Assembly (NCBI RefSeq): GCF_002585305.1
Contig: NZ_NUNF01000029.1
Span: 9,497-73,496 of the forward strand
Source: Bacillus sp. AFS037270
GTDB lineage: Bacteria > Bacillota > Bacilli > Bacillales_B > DSM-18226
DNA: 64,000 nucleotides
Direction: 5' to 3'
Shown here piece by piece: positions 17,797 to 29,224 of the stretch. A program made the position numbers and the translations under genes. Position 1 is the first letter of the stretch. Each line of letters opens with the position of its first letter. Below the pieces are notes generated by a model. It was not told where the DNA came from and made no database searches. It worked only from the letters and a program-made list of their open reading frames with translations.

Positions 17797-19995
17797 TTAT
17801 TGCGACACTTCCTCATAACCGAGTTTTATATAAATCTCCCTAATCACTTTTTGAGCAGCAACAGGAATGATGGTTCCCGGTCCGAAAATGGCCGCTGCAC
17901 CATGGTCATATAAAAATTGATAATCTTGGGAAGGGATGACACCGCCGACGACAACCAGAATATCCTCTCGGCCCATTTTTTTCAGTTCATCCACTAGTTG
18001 AGGCAGCAGTGTTTTATGACCTGCTGCAAGCGAGCTCATGCCCACTACATGAACATCATTTTCAACGGCTTGAATAGCAGTCTCTTCTGGCGTTTGAAAC
18101 AGCGGACTTATGTCTACATCAAAGCCTAAATCCGCGAAAGCAGTGGCGATGACCTTTGCCCCCCGATCATGACCATCCTGACCCATTTTCGCAATAAGGA
18201 TTCTTGGCCGTCTCCCTTCATTCTCAAGAAAATCATCTGTCATTTTCTTCACTTCAATGATCTCTTCCTCATTGCTAAAGGCTGTACTATACACACCGCT
18301 AATCGAACGAATGACGGCTTTATGCCTTGTTGCCACACGCTCAATAGCATCAGATATTTCACCAAGTGTTGCTCTTACTCTGGCTGCCTTAACAGCAAGT
18401 TCTAATAGATTTTGATTCCCTGTTTCAGCAGCTTTTGTTAATTCATTAAGTGCCGCTTCCACTTTTTGATTATCTCGAGCCGCTTTTAAAGCAGTTAATT
18501 TCTCCATTTGCTTTAAACGGACGGCAGTATTATCGATATCTAATATATCGATCGCTTCTTCCTTTTCAGGTCTGTAGCGATTAACCCCTATAATGGTTTC
18601 TTTACCAGAATCGATTTGCGCTTGTCTTCTAGCTGCTGCTTCTTCGATTCTCATTTTGGGAAGACCTGTTTCTATGGCCTTAGCCATACCCCCAAGTCCT
18701 TCAATTTCTTCAATGTGGGTCCAGGCCCTTTTTACTAAATCATCTGTCAGTTTTTCTACATAATAAGATCCTCCCCAAGGATCGATTACATGGGTAATCC
18801 CTGTTTCTTCTTGTAAAAACAATTGAGTGTTTCGAGCAATCCGGGCTGAGAAATCTGTTGGTAAGGCTATTGCCTCATCTAAGGCGTTCGTATGCAGTGA
18901 TTGGGTATGCCCCATTGCCGCAGCATGTGCTTCAATAAGTGTTCGCGTAACATTATTAAATGGATCCTGTTCGGTTAAACTCCATCCTGACGTTTGTGAA
19001 TGAGTCCGTAATGCTAATGATTTTTCATTCTTTGGCTGGAAAGACTTCATCATTTTGGCCCAAATGAATCTCGCAGCCCGCATTTTGGCGACTTCCATGA
19101 AGTAATTCATCCCAATTGCCCAGAAAAAGGACAGTCTTGGTGCAAATGAATCGATATCGATGCCTGCTTTAAGACCTGTTCGGACATACTCTAAGCCATC
19201 TGCAAGTGTATAAGCTAATTCTAAATCCGCCGGAGCTCCCGCTTCTTGCATATGGTAGCCGGAAATACTAATACTATTAAACTTTGGCATGTATTTGGAC
19301 GTGTATTCGAAGATATCCGCAATGATCTTCATCGACATTTCAGGTGGGTAAATATACGTATTACGAACCATATATTCTTTTAATATATCGTTTTGGATGG
19401 TTCCCGAAAGCTTTTCTTGGCTGACTCCCTGTTCCTCTGCCGTTACGATAAAGAAAGCTAAAATCGGCAAGACAGCCCCGTTCATTGTCATCGATACAGA
19501 CATTTGATCCAAGGGTATTCCTGCAAAAAGTGTCTTCATATCAAGTATGGAGTCTATGGCAACACCAGCTTTCCCAACATCCCCAACTACACGAGGATGA
19601 TCGGAGTCATAACCGCGGTGGGTAGCCAAATCAAAGGCTACTGATAATCCCTTTTGCCCCATAGCTAGATTTCGTCGGTAAAAGGCATTACTTTCTTCAG
19701 CAGTTGAAAAGCCTGCATACTGCCTCACCGTCCAGGGCCGATTCACATACATGGTCGGATACGGTCCCCTCGTATAAGGAGGCAGTCCAGGAAGGTCATC
19801 AATATGTTCTAAACCCACACGATCCTCTTTTGTATAAATAGGCTTAAGGTATATTTGCTCATTCGTTTCAAACAGCAAATCTTCAATGGAAGAAGAAATT
19901 TCATGATTAACTTTCTCTTCCCACTCTCTTTTTGTCATGAATTTTTGGTCAGCAAACAATGGAATAATTTGAAAATTAGGCTTTTGTTTCTTCAA
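17797..19995 (-). CDS. mutB: Methylmalonyl-CoA mutase, catalytic large subunit
   Basis: A 732-aa adenosylcobalamin enzyme converting (R)-methylmalonyl-CoA to succinyl-CoA. The N-terminal TIM barrel holds the substrate region ([20 protein letters not shown] near residue 80). The C-terminal B12 domain carries the base-off motif DxHxxG at Asp607/His609/Gly612. Full length. It overlaps the small-subunit gene by 20 bp and abuts meaB, forming mutA-mutB-meaB. This module lies between bkdB and brxB, where B. subtilis has none. Confidence 0.96.
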   Translation of the reverse strand: MKKQKPNFQIIPLFADQKFMTKREWEEKVNHEISSSIEDLLFETNEQIYLKPIYTKEDRVGLEHIDDLPGLPPYTRGPYPTMYVNRPWTVRQYAGFSTAEESNAFYRRNLAMGQKGLSVAFDLATHRGYDSDHPRVVGDVGKAGVAIDSILDMKTLFAGIPLDQMSVSMTMNGAVLPILAFFIVTAEEQGVSQEKLSGTIQNDILKEYMVRNTYIYPPEMSMKIIADIFEYTSKYMPKFNSISISGYHMQEAGAPADLELAYTLADGLEYVRTGLKAGIDIDSFAPRLSFFWAIGMNYFMEVAKMRAARFIWAKMMKSFQPKNEKSLALRTHSQTSGWSLTEQDPFNNVTRTLIEAHAAAMGHTQSLHTNALDEAIALPTDFSARIARNTQLFLQEETGITHVIDPWGGSYYVEKLTDDLVKRAWTHIEEIEGLGGMAKAIETGLPKMRIEEAAARRQAQIDSGKETIIGVNRYRPEKEEAIDILDIDNTAVRLKQMEKLTALKAARDNQKVEAALNELTKAAETGNQNLLELAVKAARVRATLGEISDAIERVATRHKAVIRSISGVYSTAFSNEEEIIEVKKMTDDFLENEGRRPRILIAKMGQDGHDRGAKVIATAFADLGFDVDISPLFQTPEETAIQAVENDVHVVGMSSLAAGHKTLLPQLVDELKKMGREDILVVVGGVIPSQDYQFLYDHGAAAIFGPGTIIPVAAQKVIREIYIKLGYEEVSQ

Positions 19996-21871
19996 CCGTG
20001 TTCACCTCCATATCAGTAAGGATATCTGATAGAGTTTCATAGCAATTAGTACCTGCATGAATGAACTGCTTAATACCCAAACTCTTCCACTGGGACTGTT
20101 TTTCTATTTCAGGGAGCCCAGCTAAGTAAAATATACGTTCTGGAAATTCAGATTTTAAAGCTGTTAGAATGTCTCTACCGGCTAGCTCGTACTGTTCATT
20201 TGTTCCACAAAAGCAGAAATAGGAAGTAGGTGTTTCTAAGACAAATTGTTTTGCATTTTCTAAAGTTAAGATTGGGTTGCTATCCACTGCTTTTAAACCA
20301 CCTGCCGCCACATAACCTTTCATAAAATCGAGCCTTGGTTTATGCTGCTTTATTTCGCCAAGGCAAATCATCCCTACTGATGGAATGATGCCTATTTTTC
20401 CTTCGAGCTGCTTTGCCTTTCTTCGCAGCTTTTCAAAAGGCTCCGTAAGTCTCCGTGCTGGTATGGATTCTATTTTGCTCAATGAATAGGTTCCATTTGT
20501 AAAAAAACTGTTCATTTTCCTCGGCTTGGGATTTGGTTCAGGTTCATTTATATCGGCATAAACATTTGTTCCAATCATGCTTTGCTGCCTAGTTTGAATA
20601 TCTAAATTCCTTTTTAGATAAGTTGCTTCTATTTCCTGCTGGAGCCAATTTGATTTTAAAACATTTAATATACCGCCCTGGCCCTCAATTTGCCGGAAGA
20701 ATTCCCAAGCTTTTTCAGCGAGCTGACTCGTTAACTCTTCCACATACCAAGAGCCGCCAGCTGGGTCAATGACTTTTTCTAGATGTGCCTCTTGTTTCAA
20801 GAGCAGTTGGATATTTCTGGCGATTCTTTCTGAAAATGGTGTGGTAACTGTAAGACTATCAAAAGGAGTAACGTGTAAATATTGAACCCCTCCGATGACG
20901 GCCGCAAATGTTTCATTGCCAGCCCGCAGAAGATTGACATAGGGGTCATGTAAGGATTTTGTAAACGTAGAGGTTTCGGCAGAAATGACCATCCCCCGAG
21001 CTTCATCTTTGGCACTGTAAAGTTCAGTTATACGATTCCAAAGTATCCGCGCTGCCCGAAGTTTAGCAATTTCCATGAAGAAGTTACTTCCAATAGAGAA
21101 TTGGAAGACAATTTTTTTAAAAATTAAATTAAGGTCCATTTCACCATCCTGAAGGATATCAAGATAATGTACCCCTTCCGCAATGGCAATTCCCAGCTCT
21201 TGAACGGCATTTGCTCCGCCATTATGATAAGGGGTTATATCAATGAGTATGGTGTTAAGGTGTGGAAACCTTTGACTAAACTTATTTATAGCTTTCTTCC
21301 ATTCCTCGATAAACTCCCGTGAAACAGCCCCTTCCTCGGCAAATAGGGCAATCGGGTCTGAACCCAAATAACCTGTAATTTTATCAGTCATATTTTCGTC
21401 CTCTGCCATTTTTGCTAATACATTTAGAATCGCTGAATGCCATCCTTTTGTATTAAGCGCTAATGGATATTGATGATAGAGGCCTGCCAACACACTCGTA
21501 AGACTGTCATTTGTTTCCATTAATTCTTCCGATACCCTAAAGGAAATAGCAGTTTGCCCATTTTCTTGGGCTTCATGAAGTTTCTCTTTCAATTCTCCAG
21601 GTGTTTGGTAAGATAACTGCTGTGCTACCTTCCACGTATTTGTCAAATATCCAAGCGGATAAATCCCTCGTCGGTAATCAGAGCCTCCTGAATAATTAGG
21701 AACTGGATGCTCATCTTTTCGGATATAAAGCGGTTTCAAAAAAATGTTTTCATATGTATGCCGATGTAAGGATTCAATCTTTTTCCCTTTTAGAGAGGCT
21801 TCTGCTTTAGCCTGCCAGTCATCAATTGTTTTCTGTAAAAAAGATTGATTTTTTATATTTTCCAACTCCAT
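19976..21871 (-). CDS. mutA: Methylmalonyl-CoA mutase, small subunit
   Basis: About 631 aa, homologous to the large subunit but with no DxHxxG cobalamin motif in its C-terminal domain (the corresponding stretch starts [13 protein letters not shown]). It therefore does not bind B12 and is the structural partner of MutB, as in other heterodimeric mutases. Start uncertain: AAAGGGGAG lies directly against the ATG at 21871, which makes a TTG two codons later an alternative. First gene of mutA-mutB-meaB. Confidence 0.92.
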   Translation of the reverse strand: MELENIKNQSFLQKTIDDWQAKAEASLKGKKIESLHRHTYENIFLKPLYIRKDEHPVPNYSGGSDYRRGIYPLGYLTNTWKVAQQLSYQTPGELKEKLHEAQENGQTAISFRVSEELMETNDSLTSVLAGLYHQYPLALNTKGWHSAILNVLAKMAEDENMTDKITGYLGSDPIALFAEEGAVSREFIEEWKKAINKFSQRFPHLNTILIDITPYHNGGANAVQELGIAIAEGVHYLDILQDGEMDLNLIFKKIVFQFSIGSNFFMEIAKLRAARILWNRITELYSAKDEARGMVISAETSTFTKSLHDPYVNLLRAGNETFAAVIGGVQYLHVTPFDSLTVTTPFSERIARNIQLLLKQEAHLEKVIDPAGGSWYVEELTSQLAEKAWEFFRQIEGQGGILNVLKSNWLQQEIEATYLKRNLDIQTRQQSMIGTNVYADINEPEPNPKPRKMNSFFTNGTYSLSKIESIPARRLTEPFEKLRRKAKQLEGKIGIIPSVGMICLGEIKQHKPRLDFMKGYVAAGGLKAVDSNPILTLENAKQFVLETPTSYFCFCGTNEQYELAGRDILTALKSEFPERIFYLAGLPEIEKQSQWKSLGIKQFIHAGTNCYETLSDILTDMEVNTVEETKA

Positions 21872-22020
21872 CTCCCCTTTCTTCCGAATTGCAGTAAAAT
21901 TCAATTAATTCTACTTATTTCTATTTTATGGTACAAATAGATTTCAAGCAATGAAAACCACTGTAAAAAGTAGGTTAATCAATTTCTTCATCTTGTCTTT
22001 AATAACTTTAATAATAAAAA

Positions 22021-22042
22021 CCGCTGCCCGTACAGGCAGCGG
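22021..22042 (-). terminator. Terminator of the bkd operon
   Basis: CCGCTGCC, loop CGTACA, GGCAGCGG is a perfect GC-rich 8-bp stem; on the minus strand it is followed by TTTTTATTATT. It separates bkdB from the downstream mutAB-meaB genes. Confidence 0.9.
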
Positions 22043-22052
22043 TAATTAATTG

Positions 22053-23366
22053 CTAATAAATAGTTGTGGTTGCTTTTGATGTATTTTCAAGAATTTCTTT
22101 CACTCGTTGTAAGAAACGGCCGCAAACTAGTCCATCCAATACCCTGTGGTCCAGTGACATACATAGATTCACCATATCACGGACAGCAATCATGTTGTTG
22201 TTTATAACAACAGGCCGTTTAACGATTGACTCCACTTGAAGTATTGCTGCTTGTGGGTAGTTAATGATTCCCATTGATTGAACGGAACCAAAGGAACCCG
22301 TGTTGTTTACCGTGAATGTACCGCCTTGCATATCCTCTGATTTTAGTTTGCCTGTTCTCACTTTAACTGCAAGTTCTGAGATTTCTCGGGCAATTCCCTT
22401 TATGGTCTTTTCATCTGCATTTTTAATGACTGGAACGTAAAGAGCATCCTCAGTGGCTACAGCAATAGAAATATTGATGTCTTTCTTTTGAATAATTTTA
22501 TCCCCTGCCCACATCGAATTAATTTGTGGGAATTCTTTCAAGGCTTGGGCAACAGCTTTCACAAAAAAGGCGAAGAAAGTTAAATTGAAACCCTCTTTCT
22601 TCTTAAATTCGTCTTTTAAACCATTACGATATTCCACAAGATTAGTTGCATCCACTTCAATCATGGTCCAGGCATGTGGTGCCTCATGTTTGCTGCGAAG
22701 CATATTAGCTGCGATCGCTTTACGCACTCCAGTTAAAGGGATTTCTATGTCTCCAGTTGTCATAGGAACTGCTGCCTGTTGAGCCGCCGGGGACGAAAGC
22801 GCTGCGGGCTGACTAGTGAAAGCTTGTGCTGCATCTTGTTTGACCTCTGGCCTTTGTCCTGATCCATTTATGGTATCAACCTTCTGGTCGGCAGTTGGAA
22901 TATTACCAGATTCAATTAATTTCAATAGATCCTTTCTAGTAATCCTTCCTCCCGCACCGGTACCAGACACTTTCGTTAAATCAATGCCATGTTCTTGAGA
23001 AATTTTTAAAACAGCAGGTGAATAGCGTGCTTTATTTTCTTGACCCGCTGCAGGTGCAGATTCTGTCCTACTTGTTTCTTCCGTATTTGGCTTTACCGCC
23101 AGAGAAGGGTCCTGCGTACTGCTATCCTCCACTTCAATTGTACAAATAATCTCCCCTACGGCTAGTGTCTCTCCTTCTTCAGCAATCAGTTCTTTAATCA
23201 CACCAGTAAAGGAGGACGGGACTTCTGCATTTACTTTATCGGTCATGACCTCGGCCAGCGGGTCGTATTTATTTACCCTATCACCTACAGTTACTAACCA
23301 CTTGCTAATAGTACCTTCGGTTACACTTTCCCCTAATTGAGGCATTTTAATTTGTTCAGTTGCCAC
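22053..23366 (-). CDS. bkdB: Branched-chain 2-oxoacid dehydrogenase E2 (dihydrolipoyl acyltransferase)
   Basis: Core of the branched-chain oxoacid dehydrogenase complex, transferring acyl groups from lipoate to CoA. The N-terminal lipoyl domain has the modified Lys in MTDKVNAEV (Lys44). A flexible Pro/Ala/Gln linker, a peripheral-subunit-binding domain (ARYSPAVLKISQEHGIDL) and the catalytic domain ending in SLDHRVLDG follow. A GTG start nine nt after GGAGGT (MATEQIKMP) fits better than the ATG three codons upstream that touches the ribosome site. Last gene of the bkd operon. Confidence 0.95.
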   Translation of the reverse strand: MATEQIKMPQLGESVTEGTISKWLVTVGDRVNKYDPLAEVMTDKVNAEVPSSFTGVIKELIAEEGETLAVGEIICTIEVEDSSTQDPSLAVKPNTEETSRTESAPAAGQENKARYSPAVLKISQEHGIDLTKVSGTGAGGRITRKDLLKLIESGNIPTADQKVDTINGSGQRPEVKQDAAQAFTSQPAALSSPAAQQAAVPMTTGDIEIPLTGVRKAIAANMLRSKHEAPHAWTMIEVDATNLVEYRNGLKDEFKKKEGFNLTFFAFFVKAVAQALKEFPQINSMWAGDKIIQKKDINISIAVATEDALYVPVIKNADEKTIKGIAREISELAVKVRTGKLKSEDMQGGTFTVNNTGSFGSVQSMGIINYPQAAILQVESIVKRPVVINNNMIAVRDMVNLCMSLDHRVLDGLVCGRFLQRVKEILENTSKATTTIY

Positions 23367-23381
23367 TAGTTCCATACCTCC

Positions 23382-24365
23382 TTAATATTCTGCAAGCTCG
23401 CGCATTGCCTTTTCGACTTTGTCCGGATTAACCATAAAGAATTTCTCCATCGTAGGGGAATAAGGCATGGCCGGGACATCTGGTCCTGCGAGCCGCATAA
23501 TAGGAGCATCTAATTCAAATAAGCAATGTTCCGCTATAATGGCTGAAACTTCACTTATTATGCTTCCTTCCTTATTGTCCTCTGTTATTAGCAGGACCTT
23601 GCCGGTTTTAGAAGCTGCCTCAATAATCGCCTCTTTATCAAGCGGATAGACAGTTCGTAAATCAAGGATATGAACAGAAATTCCATCCTGGGCTAATTTT
23701 TCTGCCGCTTGAAGGGCAAAATGAACACATAGACCATAAGTAATAACTGTAATATCTTCGCCTTCGCGTTTTATATCCGCTTTGCCGATTGGCAGCGTAT
23801 AATCATTTGCTGGGACTTCACCCTTGATTAAACGATATGCCCGTTTGTGCTCGAAAAAGAGAACCGGGTCATTGTCGCGAATAGCGGCTTTTAATAGTCC
23901 TTTCGCATCGTATGGTGTGGAAGGCATTACGATTTTCAAACCTGGCTGATTAGCAAAAACCGCTTCGACTGATTGAGAATGATAGAGTGCTCCATGTACT
24001 CCTCCGCCGTAAGGGGCACGTATAACAATTGGACAGTTCCAATCATTATTAGAACGATAGCGAATTTTTGCAGCTTCAGAAATAATTTGGTTTACAGCAG
24101 GCATAATAAAATCAGCAAATTGCATTTCTGCAATTGGGCGCATCCCGTACATCGCTGCCCCGATTCCTACTCCTGCGATAGCTGACTCTGCAAGTGGTGT
24201 ATCAATGACCCGTTCCTCGCCAAATTGTTCGTATAAGCCCTGGGTTGCTTTAAATACTCCGCCTTTCACCCCTACATCTTCACCAAGGATAAACACCTTG
24301 GAATCGCGTTCCATTTCTTCACGCATCGCCATTGTGATTGAATCAATATATGAAATAATCGCCAT
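23382..24365 (-). CDS. bkdAB: Branched-chain 2-oxoacid dehydrogenase E1 beta
   Basis: A 327-aa transketolase-like beta subunit. It forms the E1 heterotetramer with BkdAA and helps bind thiamine diphosphate (LGEDVGVKGGVFKAT, ETPLAES-like DTPLAESAIAGVGIGAA near residue 55, EHKRAYR). Decarboxylates the 2-oxo acids of Val, Leu and Ile. It lies 12 bp after bkdAA and 15 bp before bkdB. Confidence 0.96.
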   Translation of the reverse strand: MAIISYIDSITMAMREEMERDSKVFILGEDVGVKGGVFKATQGLYEQFGEERVIDTPLAESAIAGVGIGAAMYGMRPIAEMQFADFIMPAVNQIISEAAKIRYRSNNDWNCPIVIRAPYGGGVHGALYHSQSVEAVFANQPGLKIVMPSTPYDAKGLLKAAIRDNDPVLFFEHKRAYRLIKGEVPANDYTLPIGKADIKREGEDITVITYGLCVHFALQAAEKLAQDGISVHILDLRTVYPLDKEAIIEAASKTGKVLLITEDNKEGSIISEVSAIIAEHCLFELDAPIMRLAGPDVPAMPYSPTMEKFFMVNPDKVEKAMRELAEY

Positions 24366-24377
24366 TTTACGTCCCCC

Positions 24378-25379
24378 TTACTCTTCCGTTTCCGCATAAA
24401 CATATTTCAATGCATCTTCTGGTGCAGAATAAGGAGCATTTTCTGCATATTCTGTCGCCTCATTCACCAGTTTCATCACACGATCATTCATTTCTTTTTC
24501 CAGGTCATCATTTAAGACATTTGTTTCCTTCAAATAGGCTCCAAACGTCATTAACGGATCCTTTGTTTTTGCTTTTGCCACTTCATCCGGTGCGCGGTAC
24601 GAACGATCGTCATCATCCGAAGAATGTGGAGTAAGCCGGTAAGAAACTGTTTCAACAAGGGTTGGACCTTCGCCACGGCGGCCCCGGTCAGCAGCCTCTT
24701 TTACAGCCTTATACACTTCCAGAGGATCATTACCATCAACGGTTACACCTGGCATCCCATATCCAATCGCACGATCTGACACCTTTTCACATGCTAATTG
24801 TTTTTCAATTGGGACTGAAATAGCATATTTATTATTTTCGCACATGAATATAACCGGAAGTTTATGCACACCTGCAAAGTTTGCTCCCTCATGGAAATCC
24901 CCTTGGTTAGAAGAACCTTCTCCAAAAGTAACAAATGTTACTAGATCTTTTTTCTCCATTTTTCCCGCAAGAGCAATTCCTACAGCGTGGGGAACTTGTG
25001 TGGTAACAGGTGACGAACCTGTTACGATTCTATTTTTCTTTTGCCCAAAATGCCCAGGCATTTGCCGGCTCCCTGAGTTCGGATCCTCCGCTTTAGCAAA
25101 ACCGGAAAGCATCAATTCTGTTGGTGTCATCCCGAAGGTTAACACAACCCCCATGTCTCGGTAATAGGGAAGTACATAATCCTTCTCCCGGTCCAGAGCA
25201 AAAGCCGCTCCCACCTGTGCTGCTTCTTGGCCTTGACATGAAATAACAAATGGAATTTTTCCAGCACGGTTCAATAACCACATCCGCTCATCAATGCGTC
25301 GGGCCAAAAGCATCGTCTCATACATTTCCAATACCTTTTGGTCGCTTAATCCTAAAACTACATGACGCTTCTCTGCCAT
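24378..25379 (-). CDS. bkdAA: Branched-chain 2-oxoacid dehydrogenase E1 alpha
   Basis: A 333-aa thiamine diphosphate-dependent alpha subunit. The ThDP/Mg motif is the GEGSSNQGDFHEGANFAG...NNKYA stretch near residues 153-180. The regulated loop RLTPHSSDDDDRSYR near 248 corresponds to the E1-alpha phosphorylation-loop region of other complexes. Start behind GGGAGG. Confidence 0.96.
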   Translation of the reverse strand: MAEKRHVVLGLSDQKVLEMYETMLLARRIDERMWLLNRAGKIPFVISCQGQEAAQVGAAFALDREKDYVLPYYRDMGVVLTFGMTPTELMLSGFAKAEDPNSGSRQMPGHFGQKKNRIVTGSSPVTTQVPHAVGIALAGKMEKKDLVTFVTFGEGSSNQGDFHEGANFAGVHKLPVIFMCENNKYAISVPIEKQLACEKVSDRAIGYGMPGVTVDGNDPLEVYKAVKEAADRGRRGEGPTLVETVSYRLTPHSSDDDDRSYRAPDEVAKAKTKDPLMTFGAYLKETNVLNDDLEKEMNDRVMKLVNEATEYAENAPYSAPEDALKYVYAETEE

Positions 25380-25445
25380 TTATTTCTTACCTCCCGATTG
25401 TTCGATAGACACTAACAAATTATCAACACTAATACTTTACATTTA

Positions 25446-26867
25446 TTATGAATGAATGGCCTTCCCATCCACTGCCAAAGCTGCTTCCCCAATGGCTTCT
25501 GTCAAAGTTGGATGTGGATGAATGGTATGGGCAATTTCCCACGGTGTTGCATCTAATACCATGGCCAGCCCCGCCTCTGTGATCATGTCAGTTACATGTG
25601 GACCAATCATATGCACCCCTAGAATATCATCAGTCTCGGAATCTGCAACAATTTTTACAAAGCCATCTGAATCACCGAAAACAAGAGCTTTCCCGATTGC
25701 CCGGAAGGAAAACTTACCTATTTTCAATTTATGGCCTTTTTCTTTTGCCTGCTCCTCAGTTATTCCTACACTGGAGACCTCCGGGTTACTATAGATGCAC
25801 CTAGATACTAAGTTATAATTCATTGGCAATGGTTTTTCTCCTGCTATATGCTCAACTGCAATAATTCCCTCGTGCGAGGCAACATGTGCAAGTTGTAAAC
25901 CGCCTATAACGTCACCTATCGCATAAATATGGGACTCTTTCGTTTGATAAAATTCATTGGTCACGATAAAGCCATTTTCAGCTTGGATATCGGTATTTTC
26001 AAGTCCTATTCCCTCTAAATTTGCTTGGCGACCAACTGAGACTAAGAGTTTTTCAGCCTTAAACTGTTTAAGAACGCCTTTAACCTCTGCTGAAATACTA
26101 ACCTCTTGATCTTTAACAATTGTTTCAGGCAGCACCTTAGCACTGGTAACAAGGTTTATCCCCCTCTTTTTCATGACCCGCTGCATTTCTTTAGAAATAT
26201 CTTTATCCTCTGTTGGAATGATGCGGTCAGCAAACTCAATAACTGTTACATTTATTCCAAAATCAGAAAGCATGGAAGCCCATTCTATTCCGATAACACC
26301 GCCTCCAACAATAATGATTGATTTTGGCAAGACTTCAAGCTGTAATGCTTCATCAGATGATATTACCAACTGACCATCGATTTCCAAGCCTGGAAGCGTT
26401 CTTGGTCTTGAACCAGTGGCAACAATCACATTTTTTGGAATCAGCATTTCGTTTTCCGTTCCGTTGTTCATTTCAACTGAAATAGTACCTGGCATCGGTG
26501 AAAAAATCGATGGTCCAAGGATTCGGCCAATCCCTTCATAGACATCAATCTTCCCCTGTTTCATTAGATGTTGGACGCCCTTATGTAACTGGTCAATAAT
26601 CTTATTTTTTCTAGCTTGAACTTTTCCAAAATCTAATGAAACATCGCTCGTGATAACACCAAAATCCTCACCGCGTTTTGTTGTCGCAAATACCTCTGCA
26701 CTTCTTAATAAGGCCTTGCTTGGGATGCAGCCCTTATGGAGGCAGGTACCTCCCAATTTTCCTTTTTCAACAATGGCCGTTTTTAAGCCAAGCTGAGAAG
26801 CGCGAATAGCTGCCACATAGCCGCCTGTTCCACCTCCAAGAATGACCAAATCATATTCTTGTGCCAA
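25446..26867 (-). CDS. lpdV: Dihydrolipoyl dehydrogenase (E3) of the bkd complex
   Basis: A 473-aa FAD flavoprotein that reoxidises dihydrolipoate with NAD+. FAD motif GGGTGGYVAA is near residue 11, the redox disulfide is Cys42/Cys47 (GGTCLHKGCIPSK), a second Rossmann motif (GGGVIGIEWAS) binds NAD, and the catalytic His-Glu pair is in HIHPHPTLTEA. It starts with TTG behind GGGAGG at an 8-nt spacing. Dedicated E3 in the middle of the bkd operon. Confidence 0.95.
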   Translation of the reverse strand: MAQEYDLVILGGGTGGYVAAIRASQLGLKTAIVEKGKLGGTCLHKGCIPSKALLRSAEVFATTKRGEDFGVITSDVSLDFGKVQARKNKIIDQLHKGVQHLMKQGKIDVYEGIGRILGPSIFSPMPGTISVEMNNGTENEMLIPKNVIVATGSRPRTLPGLEIDGQLVISSDEALQLEVLPKSIIIVGGGVIGIEWASMLSDFGINVTVIEFADRIIPTEDKDISKEMQRVMKKRGINLVTSAKVLPETIVKDQEVSISAEVKGVLKQFKAEKLLVSVGRQANLEGIGLENTDIQAENGFIVTNEFYQTKESHIYAIGDVIGGLQLAHVASHEGIIAVEHIAGEKPLPMNYNLVSRCIYSNPEVSSVGITEEQAKEKGHKLKIGKFSFRAIGKALVFGDSDGFVKIVADSETDDILGVHMIGPHVTDMITEAGLAMVLDATPWEIAHTIHPHPTLTEAIGEAALAVDGKAIHS

Positions 26868-26889
26868 TTATGTTTCCTCCCCATACTCG

Positions 26890-27993
26890 TTAAATTTTTG
26901 CAGTAGAAAAATTCCCTGGATATACCTTCACTTCTTCTTCACCGCTTAAAACCCGAAGTGCCCCTTCTGCCAAGGCTTGAAGTTCATTTTCCCCTGGTTG
27001 AACAATTACATCAGCAATCCAATTGACCCGATCGCTAATTGATTTCACAAATCCATTTGCAAAGCTGAGTCCGCCTGTTAAAATAATCGCATCTACCTTG
27101 CCAGAAACAACCGCACTGCAAGCCCCTATCTCCTTTGCTACCTGATAGGCCATTGCCTCATAGATTAGCTCTGCCACTTTGTCGCCTGCAGCAATTCTCT
27201 TTTCTACCGTTACTGCATCGTTTGTTCCAAGGTATCCAACAAGTCCACCATGCCCTACAAGTTTCTTCATCATTTCTTCCCGATAATATTCGCCTGAAAA
27301 ACAAAGGGCAATTAAATCCCCTGCAGGCACCGTCCCAGCCCGTTCAGGACTAAAAGGTCCATCACCGTGTAAACCATTGTTTACATCAACAACTCTTCCT
27401 TGTTGATGGACACCGACGGTAATGCCACCGCCCATATGGGCAACAATCAAATTTAATTCACTGTATTCCTTTCCCAGTTCCTTTGCTACTCTCCTAGCAA
27501 CTGCCTTTTGATTTAAGGCGTGAAAGATACTTTTTCTTTCAATTAAGGAAAAACCGGAGATCCTAGCAATTGGGGCGAGTTCATCAACAACAACTGGATC
27601 GACAATGAAGGCAGGGATATTTAAACCTGAAGCAATTTCATAGGCTATAATCCCACCTAAATTAGATGCATGCTGCCCGGCATAGCCAGATCTTAAATCC
27701 TTTAACATTAAATCATTGACCTCGTATGTTCCGCCTTCAATAGGACGAAGTAAGCCGCCACGTCCGCAAACAGCTGATAATTTTGATATATTAATTCCTT
27801 CATTATCCAGTGTTTCCAAAATTACAGTTTTTCTAAATTGATATTGGTCAATAATATTTGAAAAAGTATTAATGGTTTCTACATCATGACGGATTGATTT
27901 TTCAAAAATAGAAACTTCGTTATCAAAAACACCAATTTTAGTGGATGTTGATCCTGGGTTAATGGTAAGTATCCGATCTTTATAATCTGGCAA
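26890..27993 (-). CDS. buk: Butyrate kinase
   Basis: A 367-aa ASKHA-fold acyl kinase making ATP from (branched) acyl phosphates released by phosphate butyryltransferase. N-terminal phosphate motif [13 protein letters not shown]; also [13 protein letters not shown] and ILTGGLSFA. The TTG at 27993 lies 8 nt after GTGGAGG and gives the normal family length; the open frame extends upstream to 28071 without a ribosome site. With ptb it forms an energy-conserving branch of branched-chain acid breakdown. Confidence 0.94.
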   Translation of the reverse strand: MPDYKDRILTINPGSTSTKIGVFDNEVSIFEKSIRHDVETINTFSNIIDQYQFRKTVILETLDNEGINISKLSAVCGRGGLLRPIEGGTYEVNDLMLKDLRSGYAGQHASNLGGIIAYEIASGLNIPAFIVDPVVVDELAPIARISGFSLIERKSIFHALNQKAVARRVAKELGKEYSELNLIVAHMGGGITVGVHQQGRVVDVNNGLHGDGPFSPERAGTVPAGDLIALCFSGEYYREEMMKKLVGHGGLVGYLGTNDAVTVEKRIAAGDKVAELIYEAMAYQVAKEIGACSAVVSGKVDAIILTGGLSFANGFVKSISDRVNWIADVIVQPGENELQALAEGALRVLSGEEEVKVYPGNFSTAKI

Positions 27994-28092
27994 CGTCGTA
28001 ACCTCCACTTTAAAACATCTATCTAAAGGCAAATGCGCTGAATCCAATTCAGCGCTTTGCCTTAACATCATGTTCCTAGTATGGTCCTTGTA

Positions 28093-29196
28093 TTATCTTG
28101 AAATCCGATGACTTAAGATATGATGGCCATTTTGTAAAAATTGGCTTCTAGAATTACGAATTCGTGCGATTCTTTCTTCGGCCATTCTATCAGCAGCAAC
28201 ATAAGTTGGGATGCCATCCCGCTTAGAAATTTCAATGACCTTTTCAATCGTTGTATAAAGCTGTTCAACCTTTTTCATTGCACGTTCTTGATTATATCCA
28301 TAAAGCTCATCCGCCACATTGATAACGCCGCCAGCGTTTATTACATAATCCGGGGCATAGACAATACCCATTTCATGAATGATATCACCATGACGAGCGT
28401 CCTTTAATTGATTATTAGCAGAACCCGCAATTACTTTAGCCTTTAATTGAGGGATTGTGTCATCATTAATCGTTGCCCCTAAGGCACAAGGAGCATAAAT
28501 GTCACACTCAGCTCCATAAATATCATCCGGATCAACTGCACGAGCACCAAATGCTTGAACCGCACGATTAACTGCTTCTTTGTTAATGTCCGTTACAATA
28601 AGCTGCGCCCCTTCTTTATGCAGATATTCGCAAAGTGTATAAGCTACATTGCCAACTCCCTGCACTGCAACCACTCTTCCTTCAAGTGAATCCGTACCAA
28701 AAGCTTCCTTTGCCGCTGCTTTCATGCCGCGATATACACCAAAAGCAGTGACCGGTGATGGATTACCAGATGATCCAAATGCCGGAGAAATACCTGTAAC
28801 AAAATCTGTCTCCTCGTGGATTAAATCCATATCCGCCACAGTTGTACCCACATCTTCCGCTGTAATGTACCGGCCATTTAAACCTTGGACGTAACGGCCG
28901 AAAGCTCTGAATAATTCCTCACTTTTATCTTTGCGAGGATCGCCAATGATAACGGTTTTTCCACCTCCGAGATTTAAGCCTGCAGCTGCATTTTTATAGG
29001 TCATCCCCTTGGCTAGACGAAGAGCATCTTCAATCGCTGCTTCCTCGGAGGCATATGTCCACATGCGGGTACCACCCAATGCCGGACCAAGTGTTGTATC
29101 ATGAATAGCAATAATAGCTTTTAGACCTGATTGCTTATCTTGACAAAAAACTAATTGCTCATAATCATATTTCTCTAAATACTTGAAGATTTCCAT
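28093..29196 (-). CDS. bcd: Leucine (branched-chain amino acid) dehydrogenase
   Basis: A 367-aa NAD-dependent oxidative deaminase giving 2-oxo acids from Leu, Val and Ile. The catalytic Lys is in the glycine-rich [11 protein letters not shown] segment near residue 75-82, and a second in the AKGMTYKNA stretch. NAD fold [13 protein letters not shown] is near residue 180. AGGAGG precedes the ATG. First oxidative step, between ptb and buk as in B. subtilis (yqiT). Confidence 0.95.
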   Translation of the reverse strand: MEIFKYLEKYDYEQLVFCQDKQSGLKAIIAIHDTTLGPALGGTRMWTYASEEAAIEDALRLAKGMTYKNAAAGLNLGGGKTVIIGDPRKDKSEELFRAFGRYVQGLNGRYITAEDVGTTVADMDLIHEETDFVTGISPAFGSSGNPSPVTAFGVYRGMKAAAKEAFGTDSLEGRVVAVQGVGNVAYTLCEYLHKEGAQLIVTDINKEAVNRAVQAFGARAVDPDDIYGAECDIYAPCALGATINDDTIPQLKAKVIAGSANNQLKDARHGDIIHEMGIVYAPDYVINAGGVINVADELYGYNQERAMKKVEQLYTTIEKVIEISKRDGIPTYVAADRMAEERIARIRNSRSQFLQNGHHILSHRISR

Positions 29197-29224
29197 GAAA
29201 TTTCCTCCTCAAATGGGTAAAAAT

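Noticed and set aside
19976..21871. mutA as a degenerate mutase because it lacks the B12 motif
   Set aside because: Loss of DxHxxG is normal for the small subunit of heterodimeric methylmalonyl-CoA mutases, and the frame is intact.
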